A stretch of DNA of 64,000 nucleotides from contig JAKAXA010000017.1 of assembly GCA_021816775.1 (NCBI GenBank), positions 1-64,000 on the forward strand, read 5' to 3'. Positions 16,780 to 24,690 of the stretch are shown here, in pieces (within the stretch, counting starts at the first letter, position 1; each line of letters begins with the position of its first letter). The DNA is from Pseudomonadota bacterium. GTDB taxonomy: Bacteria; Pseudomonadota; Gammaproteobacteria; Steroidobacterales; Steroidobacteraceae. Below the pieces are notes generated by a model that worked only from the letters and a program-made list of their open reading frames with translations, was not told the origin of the DNA and searched no databases. A program made the position numbers and the translations under genes.

Positions 16780-18153
16780 GTGGCGCCATCCCTCGGCGAA
16801 GAACAGCACGCAGTCGCCGACCCCTGGGGTGAGCGCATGCCGCGCACGGTGGGACTCTGGAGCGCCGTGGTGGTGCTGGTCGGGGTCACGGTGGGCAGCG
16901 GCATCTTCCGCGTGCCGGCCACCGTGGCGACGATGCTGCACTCGCCTGGGCCTGCGATCCTGTGCTGGGCGATCGGCGGCGTGGTGGCGCTTTCCGGTGC
17001 GCTGTCGGTCGCGGAGCTGGCCGCGGCCATGCCGCGCTCGGGCGGCATCTTCGCGTACCTGCTGGAGGCCTACGGCCAGCTGCCGGCGTTCCTGTTCGGC
17101 TGGACGGAGCTCGCGGTCATCCGCGCCTCGGCCCTCGGGGCCACCTCGACGATCTTCGCCGAGTATCTCGGCTACTTCATCCCGCTCAGCCCCGCGCAGG
17201 TGCACCTGGTGGCAGCCGCCACCATCCTCGTGGTCGGGACCATCAACTACATCGGCGTGAAGCGCGCGGTTGCCGTCCTGACGCCGGCCACCGTGGCCAA
17301 GTACGGCGCATTGCTCGTGCTCGGTCTGCTGGCGTTCACCGCAGTGGCCAGCGGCGGCGCGGTGCATCATCGTGTGATCTGGCAGGGCGGAGCGCAGCTG
17401 TCGCTGATCGCGACCGCGTTGGTCCCGGTGATGTGGACGTATGACGGCTGGGCCGATCTGTCGTTCATGGGCGGGGAAGTGGCCCGGCCGCAGCGCACGC
17501 TGCCGCTGGCGCTGATCATCGGGACCTGCTGCGTGATGCTGGTCTACCTGGTGGTGAACGTGGGATTCTGGTACGCGCTGCCGGCCGATCAGATTGCCCG
17601 TTCGCCGCTCGTGGCCACCACCGTGGCGCAGCGCATTCCGCTCATCGGAGCCGCCGGTGCGGCGGTGATCGCGGCCGTGGTGCTGCTGTCGACCTTCAGC
17701 GGACTGCACGCCTCGCTGATGACCGGATCACGGGTGATATTCGCCATGGGCGACCGCGGGCTGCTGTTCCGCAGCGTCGGGCGGGTCTCGCCGCGCTTTC
17801 AAAGTCCCTCGGTGGCGATCTGGATCGCCACGCTGCTCGGCTGCGTCTACGTAATGCAAAACGACTTCGCCCAACTCGCCGCCCGCTTCGTGCTCGGCCT
17901 GTGGCCGTTCTACGTGCTCACCGTTGCGGGGGTGTATGTCCTGCGACGGACGCAGCCGGACCTGCCGCGGCCGTACCGCACCTGGGGCTACCCGGTGGTG
18001 CCCGCGGTGTTTCTGCTGGCCTCGCTCGGGATGCTGGCGAACGCGCTCGTCACCGACCCGCGCGACACGGGGCTGACGCTGTTGGTGATCGTCGTGGGTA
18101 TTCCGATCTACTACGCCTGGCGGTGGTTTACGACGCGTCCGGCGACGGCGTGA
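16780..18153 (+). CDS. APC-superfamily amino acid permease
   Basis: A 457-residue transporter with about 12 membrane helices. The first helix carries the signature GVTVGSGIFRVP, where APC transporters bind substrate, followed by SGALSVAELAAAMPRSGGIFAYL. This pattern is closest to the LAT-type or general amino acid permease branch; substrate is unknown. Start GTG 16780 is supported by GGAGG 5-6 nt upstream and TATCCT near 16748 as possible -10. Its 3' end overlaps the convergent RND pump gene by 26 bp. Confidence 0.9.
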   Translation: MAPSLGEEQHAVADPWGERMPRTVGLWSAVVVLVGVTVGSGIFRVPATVATMLHSPGPAILCWAIGGVVALSGALSVAELAAAMPRSGGIFAYLLEAYGQLPAFLFGWTELAVIRASALGATSTIFAEYLGYFIPLSPAQVHLVAAATILVVGTINYIGVKRAVAVLTPATVAKYGALLVLGLLAFTAVASGGAVHHRVIWQGGAQLSLIATALVPVMWTYDGWADLSFMGGEVARPQRTLPLALIIGTCCVMLVYLVVNVGFWYALPADQIARSPLVATTVAQRIPLIGAAGAAVIAAVVLLSTFSGLHASLMTGSRVIFAMGDRGLLFRSVGRVSPRFQSPSVAIWIATLLGCVYVMQNDFAQLAARFVLGLWPFYVLTVAGVYVLRRTQPDLPRPYRTWGYPVVPAVFLLASLGMLANALVTDPRDTGLTLLVIVVGIPIYYAWRWFTTRPATA

Positions 18154-21100
18154 CTTCGCCGTGACCGGGCTCCTCGTCGAGCTTGTCGCCGAGGAGACGC
18201 CGCACGCTCACGTAGCACAGCGGGATCACCAGCACACCCAGCACCACCGCAGTCAGCATGCCGCCGACGACACAGGTGCCCAGATCGTGCCGTGCATTGG
18301 CGCCGGCGCCCGTCGAGACCACCATCGGAAACACGCCGAGGATGAAGGCGAATGACGTCATGATGATGGGGCGGAATCGCAGCCGGGCCGCCTCGAGCAC
18401 GGCCTTGTGCAGGCTCAGCCCGTTGTGTTGTCCCGAGACCGCGAACTCCACGATCAGGATGGCGTTCTTGGCGGTGAGGCCGATGATGGTGACGAGGCCG
18501 ATCTTGAAGAACACGTCGTCCGTCAGGCCACGCAGGCTCATCGCAATGGCGCTGCCGATGATCCCGATGGGCACCGCGAGCAGCACCGATGCCGGAATGC
18601 TCCAGCTTTCATAGAGTGCGGCGAGCGCCAGGTAGACCACCAGGAAGGAGAGGGTGAAGAGCATCGGGGCCTGAGCCCGGGAGCTGATCTCCTGCAGCGA
18701 CTCGCCCGCCCAGTTGTAGCCGAGCCCATGCGGCAGGTAGCGCTCGACGATCTTCTGCATCTCGCTCATGGCCTGCCCGGAGCTGTAGCCGGGCGCCGCG
18801 GAGCCGACGATCTCCACCGCCGGGTACTCATCGTATCCGGTCAGCGCCGGGTCGGCCGTCATCCACTGGGTTCGCACGAAGTCCGACAGCGGCACCATCG
18901 TGGGGGTCGTGCCGCTTGCACTCGCGGCGCTGCCCGAGGTGTTGGCATTCGGGGCATTGACATAGAACTGCTGCAGACTGTTCGCGCTCATCCGATAGGG
19001 CGCCGCGGCCTGCACCAGCACCTGCTCCACCCGTCCGTCGTAGATGAACTGGTTCGCAAACACCGGCGCCAGCATGAGCTGGATCGACTGGTAGACCTGT
19101 TGGGGTGAGACGCCCATCGACTCGGCCTCGACCCGATTGACGTGCAGCATCAGCTCCGGCTGCGGCTCGAGGCCATTGACCCGCACGTTGTAGAGCGTCG
19201 GGTCCTTGGCGGCCTTGGCAAGCAGCGTATTGACCGCCGAGTTGAGCGCCGCGCGCCCGAGTCCCGCGCGGTCTTCCAGGTAGAAATCGAAGCCGCCGAA
19301 CTGCCCCAGTCCCTGGATCGTCGGCCGGTTGATCACGAAGACGCTCGCATTGTGGATCTGCTGCTTGGCCGTCCGGTTGGCCCAGCGGATGATCTGGGAG
19401 GCGGTCTGCGAGCGCTGGCTCCAGGGAACGAGGTGAATGAACGCCCGGCCGGCGCTTTCGGCGGTGCCGGAGAAGTTGCCACCGGCGGCCTGGAAGACAT
19501 CGTGCACGGCCGGGTTCTTGATGAGGATCTGGTAGAAGTGATGCAGCACGGCCTCGGTGCGCTGCAGGGATGCCCCCGGCGGCAACTCGAAGGATGCCAT
19601 GATGTCGCCCTGGTCCTCCTGGGGCACGAAGCTGCTCGGCAGCTTGGCGAGCAGGAACAGGCCGAGCGCCACGATCACCGCGAAGCCCGTCATCCAGCGG
19701 GGCAGGTGCGCGACCGACTCGAATACCCGGCGCACGTACGCGGCGCGGGTGCCCTCGAAGATGCGGTTGAATCCGCGGAACACCGGGTTGCTCAGGTGTT
19801 CCGACCGCATGAGCGAGGCGCACAGCGCCGGAGAGAAGGACATCGCCAGGAATGCGGAGAACACCATCGAAATCGACAGCGTGAGCGCGAACTGACGGTA
19901 GATGACGCCGGTGCTGCCGGTCTGCAGGGCGCTCGGGATGAACACCGCCGCGAGCACCAGCGTGATCGCCACGATGGCGCCGGTGATCTGACGCATGGCC
20001 TTGCGCGCGGCCTCTTTGGCCGGCAGGTGCTCCTCGCGCATGATGCGATCGACTGCCTCGACGACCACGATGGCATCATCGACGAGAATGCCGATGGCGA
20101 GCACCATGGCGAACAGCGTGAGCTGATTGATCGAGTAGCCGAGGGCGTAGATGCCGATCAGCGCGCCGGACAGTGCCGTCGGCACGACCAGCATCGGGAT
20201 CAGGGTTGTGCGCAAGCTCTGCAGGAAGACCAGCATGACGACGAAGACCAGAGCGAACGCCTCGAGGATCGTGATCATCACGTCCTTGATCGCCGCTTTG
20301 ATGAAGATGGTGGAGTCGACCGGCGCGAACCAGCTCACCCCCGCCGGGAAGGTCTTCTGCAGCCCATCCATCTCGGTCTTGACCGCCTTCATCACCTGCA
20401 GGCTGTTGGCTCCGGGCAGCAGCTGGATGCCGAAGGCCGCCACCGGGGTCGTATTCACCTTGACCGAGAACGCGTAGTTCTGCATGCCGAGCTGCACTTT
20501 GGCGACGTTCTTCAGGTATACGGAGGTGCCGTTGGGATTGGTGCGCAGCAGGATGTCGCCGAACTGCTTCGGCGAGCTGAACCAGCCCTGGGTCGCCACC
20601 GTCGCGGTGGTCTGCTGACCGGGGACGGCCGGCGCGGCGCCGATCGAGCCGGCCGCGACCTGGATGTTCTGCCCCTGGATCGCCTGCACGACGCTCGCGG
20701 CCGACATGCCGTAGGCATGCAGCTCGTTCGGGTTCAGCCAGATCCGCATGGCGTAATCGGAGCCGAACAGCGTCGCGGAGCCGACACCGGGAATGCGCTC
20801 GATCTGATCGAGCACGTGTGCCGCGACCCAGTGATTGAGCGCCGCACGATCCGGGCCCCCCGGTTGTGAGCGCAGCGCGATCACGCCGAGGAACCCGGCG
20901 CTCGACTGGTTGACCTGGATGCCCTGCTGGGTGACCTCGGTGGGCAACAGCGGCTCGGCGAGCGACACGCGGTTCTGCGTCTGCACCTGGGCGATCGAGG
21001 GGTTGGTTCCGGTCGCGAAGGTGAGGGTGATCTGCGATTGCCCGTAGCTCGACTGTGAGGTGAAGTAGAGCAGATTGTCGATGCCGGTGAGGTCCTGCTC

Positions 21101-21295
21101 GATGACCCGCGTGACCGTGGTCTCGACCGTGCTCGCGTTCGCACCCGGATAGTTCGCGGTGATGGTCACCTGCGGCGGAGCCACCACCGGGTAGGAATCC
21201 GTGGGCAGGCGGCTCAGCGCAATGCCGCCGCCCAGCAGGATCAACAGTGCGATGACCCAGGCGAAGACCGGCCGGTCGATGAAGAATTGCGGCAC
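18128..21295 (-). CDS. RND efflux pump inner-membrane transporter (HAE1 family, AcrB/MexB-like)
   Basis: A 1055-residue proton-driven multidrug exporter. It opens FFIDRPVFAWVIAL as in AcrB, has 12 membrane helices in two repeats each with a large periplasmic loop, and contains the proton-relay segment VDDAIVVVE (TM4) with its acidic pair. Start is GTG with TAGGAGC about 6 nt upstream. It lies 9 bp after its adaptor gene in the same direction, so both are co-transcribed. No outer-membrane factor gene follows, so the pump probably uses a TolC-type channel encoded elsewhere. Substrates are unknown. Confidence 0.95.
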   Translation of the reverse strand: MPQFFIDRPVFAWVIALLILLGGGIALSRLPTDSYPVVAPPQVTITANYPGANASTVETTVTRVIEQDLTGIDNLLYFTSQSSYGQSQITLTFATGTNPSIAQVQTQNRVSLAEPLLPTEVTQQGIQVNQSSAGFLGVIALRSQPGGPDRAALNHWVAAHVLDQIERIPGVGSATLFGSDYAMRIWLNPNELHAYGMSAASVVQAIQGQNIQVAAGSIGAAPAVPGQQTTATVATQGWFSSPKQFGDILLRTNPNGTSVYLKNVAKVQLGMQNYAFSVKVNTTPVAAFGIQLLPGANSLQVMKAVKTEMDGLQKTFPAGVSWFAPVDSTIFIKAAIKDVMITILEAFALVFVVMLVFLQSLRTTLIPMLVVPTALSGALIGIYALGYSINQLTLFAMVLAIGILVDDAIVVVEAVDRIMREEHLPAKEAARKAMRQITGAIVAITLVLAAVFIPSALQTGSTGVIYRQFALTLSISMVFSAFLAMSFSPALCASLMRSEHLSNPVFRGFNRIFEGTRAAYVRRVFESVAHLPRWMTGFAVIVALGLFLLAKLPSSFVPQEDQGDIMASFELPPGASLQRTEAVLHHFYQILIKNPAVHDVFQAAGGNFSGTAESAGRAFIHLVPWSQRSQTASQIIRWANRTAKQQIHNASVFVINRPTIQGLGQFGGFDFYLEDRAGLGRAALNSAVNTLLAKAAKDPTLYNVRVNGLEPQPELMLHVNRVEAESMGVSPQQVYQSIQLMLAPVFANQFIYDGRVEQVLVQAAAPYRMSANSLQQFYVNAPNANTSGSAASASGTTPTMVPLSDFVRTQWMTADPALTGYDEYPAVEIVGSAAPGYSSGQAMSEMQKIVERYLPHGLGYNWAGESLQEISSRAQAPMLFTLSFLVVYLALAALYESWSIPASVLLAVPIGIIGSAIAMSLRGLTDDVFFKIGLVTIIGLTAKNAILIVEFAVSGQHNGLSLHKAVLEAARLRFRPIIMTSFAFILGVFPMVVSTGAGANARHDLGTCVVGGMLTAVVLGVLVIPLCYVSVRRLLGDKLDEEPGHGEVTPSPDAS

Positions 21296-21304
21296 GAGCG
21301 GCTC

Positions 21305-22510
21305 CTACCGGCCCGCCGCCGGCGCGCTGCGCGCCGCTTCGGGAGAAACTTTGGCGCCGGGGCGTGCATCCTGGATGCCGGAGACGATGACGCGATCGCC
21401 GTCGGCGAGGCCGCGCGAGATGATCCAGTCATTGCCGCTCGAGCCCTCGGTCTTCACGCTCTTCTTGACGACCGTGTCGGCGGTCGAGACCGTCAGGACG
21501 TAGGGGTTGCCGGCGCTGTCGCGCTGCAGCGCCGCCTGCGGCACCAGGAAGGCGTGATCGGCCGTGCCGACCGTGAGGCGCACGTTCACGAACATGCCGG
21601 GCAGGAGTTGGTGATTCGCGTTGGGCAGCACGCCGCGCAGGGCGATCGTGCCGGTGGTCGGGTCGACGGTGGCGGCGCGGAAGTCGAGCACGCCGGGCTG
21701 TCCATAGGGCGTGCCGTCGGACAGGGTGAGCCGAATCTCGGCCGGTTGCGGCGCCAACGTGACCAGATGGGCCTGCGCGTCCGCGACGAGCTGTTCCTGC
21801 AGCGACGCCGGCTCGTCGAAATTGACATAGATGGGATTGATCTGCTCGACCGTGGTGAGCAGCGTCGGGGTGCCCTGGCCGACCAGGGCACCTTCGGTGA
21901 CCTGCTGTTCGCCGGCGATGCCGGCGATCGGTGAGGTGACATCGGTGTAACTGAGATTGATGCGCGCCGCCTCCACGTTGGCCTGCGCCTGCTTCACCAG
22001 CGCGGCCGTGGAGCGCTCGGCCGCCTCGTCGGTGTCGAGCTGGGACTCGGACACCAGGTGTTGGCGGATCAGCACCCGGTCACGCTGCGCAGTGACGGCC
22101 GCATTGGCGGCATTGGCCTGGGCCTGCGCGAGTGCGGCCGCGGCCGCATCGAGAGCGGCCCGGTACGGCGCCGGATCGATCTCGAACAGGGGCTGACCCG
22201 CCTTGACCTCGGCCCCCTCCACGTAGCGACGCTTCAACAGCACGCCGGCGACCCGGGCCAACACGTTTGCCTGGCGGTAAGCGGACAGTCGCCCCACGTA
22301 CCGCTCCGTCAGCGGCACTTGCTGCGGATGCACGGTGATGACTGACACGACCGCAGGGGCAGCCGCAGCTTTCTTCTGGCCGGAGGAGCTGCAACTCGCG
22401 AGCAGCAGCGCGGCGGGCACGACCAACAGGAGTACAACACGATTCGCCCGGCCGGCGTGACCGGACGTGCATTTCTTTGCACTTCTTGACAAACGTGTCT
22501 CGGGGGGCAA
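21305..22510 (-). CDS. RND efflux periplasmic adaptor (membrane fusion protein)
   Basis: A 401-residue AcrA/MexA-type lipoprotein. Signal segment RVVLLLVVPAALLLASCSSSG contains the lipobox LASC, with Cys as lipidated N-terminus. Then follow the lipoyl half (VGRLSAYRQANVLARVAGVL), a helical hairpin (about 105-175), the second lipoyl half (NLSYTDVTSPIAG) and beta-barrel/membrane-proximal domains. It bridges the RND pump to the outer-membrane channel. The start is a TTG at 22510 with GGGAG 8 nt upstream; no ATG or GTG is available before the signal peptide in this frame. Confidence 0.92.
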   Translation of the reverse strand: MPPETRLSRSAKKCTSGHAGRANRVVLLLVVPAALLLASCSSSGQKKAAAAPAVVSVITVHPQQVPLTERYVGRLSAYRQANVLARVAGVLLKRRYVEGAEVKAGQPLFEIDPAPYRAALDAAAAALAQAQANAANAAVTAQRDRVLIRQHLVSESQLDTDEAAERSTAALVKQAQANVEAARINLSYTDVTSPIAGIAGEQQVTEGALVGQGTPTLLTTVEQINPIYVNFDEPASLQEQLVADAQAHLVTLAPQPAEIRLTLSDGTPYGQPGVLDFRAATVDPTTGTIALRGVLPNANHQLLPGMFVNVRLTVGTADHAFLVPQAALQRDSAGNPYVLTVSTADTVVKKSVKTEGSSGNDWIISRGLADGDRVIVSGIQDARPGAKVSPEAARSAPAAGR

Positions 22511-22700
22511 GAGTACGACTCCCAGGTGCCAGCCACGTCAGTGGCTCTGATTCCATCGCCAAATCACGGGCGCTAGACACTCGATCTTAGCGATGCTTGC
22601 CTGGGCAATCTAGTGATAATCGGCAGAACGACAGAATCGGTAGATCAGTCCCGATACACGCGCCGATGCGTGCGGCGGCGCGTGCGCGCTTGGAGGGTGC

Positions 22701-22731
22701 GGACTCCGCGGACGTCCTTGTCCGAGAGTCC
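22701..22731 (-). terminator. candidate terminator hairpin after trehalase
   Basis: GGACTC (22701-22706) pairs with GAGTCC (22726-22731) and CGGAC (22709-22713) with GTCCG (22720-22724), loop GTCCTT. This GC-rich hairpin lies about 20 bp past the trehalase stop on the minus strand. No T-tract, so it may act as a 3' stabiliser rather than a terminator. Confidence 0.4.
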
Positions 22732-22752
22732 GGCGGCGGCACGCAGAGGGGG

Positions 22753-24375
22753 TTAGGGCGCGCCGCCGCGCGAGGGATGATCGAGGCGCGGGTAAAGCGT
22801 GAGCAGTGCTTGCGTCACGCCATTCGTCCAGCCGAAGCCGTCCTGCAGCGGGTACTCACCGCCGCCCCCCGGCAGCTCGCGCTCGACGTTGTATTTTTCG
22901 ACCAGTTTGCCGGTGTTGCGGTACACGCGCCGCACGGTGGCCACCCAGCGTCGCGCGATACGGAAGGCGAGTTGGGGGTGACCGTAGCGGCGCAGCCCCT
23001 CGACCGCGATCCACTGCAGAGGTGCCCAGCCGTTCGGTGCGTCCCACTGTTGGCCGGTCGCGATGGTGGTGGTCACGATGCCGCCGGGCTGCAGCAGGCG
23101 GGCCCGCGTGACGGCGGCCACTGCGCTCGCCCGGTGCGCATCGGCCAGTCCGACGAACAGCGGATAGAGAGTCGCGGCGCTGAGCTCACCGGTGCGCCGG
23201 CGGCTGCGCCAGTCGTAATCGGAGTAGTACCCGCGGCGCGCATCCCACAGATACCGGTCGACGGCCTCGCGCCGGCGGCGCGCACGGGCCGCGAAGCGGC
23301 GCGCGCACGGCAGATCGTGCCGCGCGGCGCATCCGCGGGAGATGGCCCGCTCCATTCCATATAACAGACTGTTCAGGTCGATCGGCACGATGTCGGTGGT
23401 GCGGATGGTGCTGAGGTGGCGCTCATCACCCAGCCAGCGTGAGCTGAAGTCCCAGCCGCTCTCGGCTGCGGCGCGCAGGTCGCGGTAGACGCGTGCCGGC
23501 GGCCGGCCGGACGCGCGGGCCAGCAACACGTCGTTGCGATAAGACTCGTCGCGCGGCGTGTCCGCCTCGGACCAATAGCGGTTGAGCAAGGCCCCGTCGG
23601 GCATCGCCACGACGTTGCGCCGCGCCTGTCCGGGGCGAAGGCCCGCCGCGCCCCGCATCCAGTACGCATACTCGCGCCGCAGCGTCGCGAGATGATCGGC
23701 CCAGGCCCGCGCCGGATCACGCGGATCGAGCAGCCCGATCATGAGGTAATAGACGGGCGGCTGGGAGCGCGAGAGATAGTAGGTGCGCGTCCCGTTGGGA
23801 ATGTGCCCGTACGTGCGGATCAGATAGGAGAAGTCATCGATCATGTCCCGCGCATTCGCCATGCGCCCGTCGGGAATGAGCCCGAGCATCGTGAAATACG
23901 AGTCCCAGTAATAGAACTCCCGGAACCGCCCGCCCGGAATGACGTAGGGCTTCGGCACGTACAGCAGCGAGGAGTACAGCGGCGGCACGGTCGCCGGGCG
24001 GGTCAGCAGCGGCCACAGCGCCGCGATGTGCGCCCGCAGCGTTGCGGTCTTGGGCACGCGCGTACGGTCCGGCGGCGGCAGGGTGAAGTTGCGCTCCACG
24101 AAACGCAACAGCGCCTTGCGTGTGCGCGGATTGTCGTTGCGGAAGCGTTGCAGAATGACCTGGGGCGAGGCCTTGGGGATGGCATCGACGAAGGTCTTCC
24201 CGTCCGGGAACACTCCGGCCATCTGCACGCGCACGAACAGGGGGCCGAACAGCTTCGCGGGGGTCGGATAAAAGGCGTGCGCCGCGGCGCTCGTGATCCC
24301 CGCCAGCGCCAGTGCTGCGCCCAGCGCCGCCGCGCGGCGCACCCCCTGGACGGGAATCCTCAGATGATTGCTCAT
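22753..24375 (-). CDS. treA: periplasmic alpha,alpha-trehalase (GH37)
   Basis: A 540-residue GH37 (alpha/alpha)6-barrel hydrolase that splits trehalose into two glucose units. A signal peptide is present (AALGAALALAGITSAAAHA). Both trehalase signatures occur: PGGRFREFYYWDSYF near residue 147 and QWDAPNGWAP near 442. The catalytic pair is D309 (SGWDFSSRW) and E493 (EKYN), at nearly the same positions as D312 and E496 of E. coli TreA. The gene is divergent from the glycosidase operon; its predicted promoter (TATCAT at 24623-24618) carries the shared operator. Leader would be about 236 nt and the ribosome site is weak. Confidence 0.95.
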   Translation of the reverse strand: MSNHLRIPVQGVRRAAALGAALALAGITSAAAHAFYPTPAKLFGPLFVRVQMAGVFPDGKTFVDAIPKASPQVILQRFRNDNPRTRKALLRFVERNFTLPPPDRTRVPKTATLRAHIAALWPLLTRPATVPPLYSSLLYVPKPYVIPGGRFREFYYWDSYFTMLGLIPDGRMANARDMIDDFSYLIRTYGHIPNGTRTYYLSRSQPPVYYLMIGLLDPRDPARAWADHLATLRREYAYWMRGAAGLRPGQARRNVVAMPDGALLNRYWSEADTPRDESYRNDVLLARASGRPPARVYRDLRAAAESGWDFSSRWLGDERHLSTIRTTDIVPIDLNSLLYGMERAISRGCAARHDLPCARRFAARARRRREAVDRYLWDARRGYYSDYDWRSRRRTGELSAATLYPLFVGLADAHRASAVAAVTRARLLQPGGIVTTTIATGQQWDAPNGWAPLQWIAVEGLRRYGHPQLAFRIARRWVATVRRVYRNTGKLVEKYNVERELPGGGGEYPLQDGFGWTNGVTQALLTLYPRLDHPSRGGAP

Positions 24376-24587
24376 GGGTACCGGTCGGCTTCCAGAACTG
24401 CGTCGCGCGCTGAGCGCCGCCTTGGGCGTTCAACAGGTTGGCATCAAATCAAAGCGTTAGGGTGCGCCCGTCGTGCGCGATCGACGCCAATGCCGGTCTG
24501 CTCACCCCGTCCCCCTCTTGGCTGTTCCGCAGGCCGTGCGCCATTCAACCGAGCCTCTCCTGCGCTGGTGCGTGCTCTCGGTGCCGG

Positions 24588-24646
24588 TTGCCACTCTGGC
24601 ATGACATCGATACCATCATGATATCGATGTCATGAGGGCGTTGCAA
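24588..24646. promoter_or_regulatory. divergent promoters with paired operators between trehalase and glycosidase operon
   Basis: Plus strand: TTGCCA (24588-24593), 17 bp, TACCAT (24611-24616) drives the glycosidase operon with +1 near 24623. Minus strand: TTGCAA (24646-24641), 17 bp, TATCAT (24623-24618) drives trehalase. Each spacer and -10 is covered by a 16-bp pseudo-palindrome: ATGACATCGATACCAT (24601-24616) and ATGATATCGATGTCAT (24618-24633). Together the outer arms make a perfect 12-bp inverted repeat. The central CG palindrome is typical of LacI-family sites (inference); the same 16-mer occurs before the TonB receptor. Confidence 0.8.
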
Positions 24647-24690
24647 TACTATCCGACGGCCCCGCGGCGGGCCGCGAGAGGAAAGCATCC

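Noticed and set aside
15289-17709. 806-aa minus-strand ORF across dacB and the permease
   Set aside because: Spans two confirmed genes and an intergenic region with no motifs.
19142-20869. 575-aa plus-strand ORF opposite the RND pump
   Set aside because: Arg/His/Asp-rich shadow composition; the minus strand is a full HAE1 pump.
21305-22510. Missing outer-membrane factor next to the RND pump as evidence for a novel pump
   Set aside because: Shared TolC-type channels encoded elsewhere are common for HAE1 pumps.
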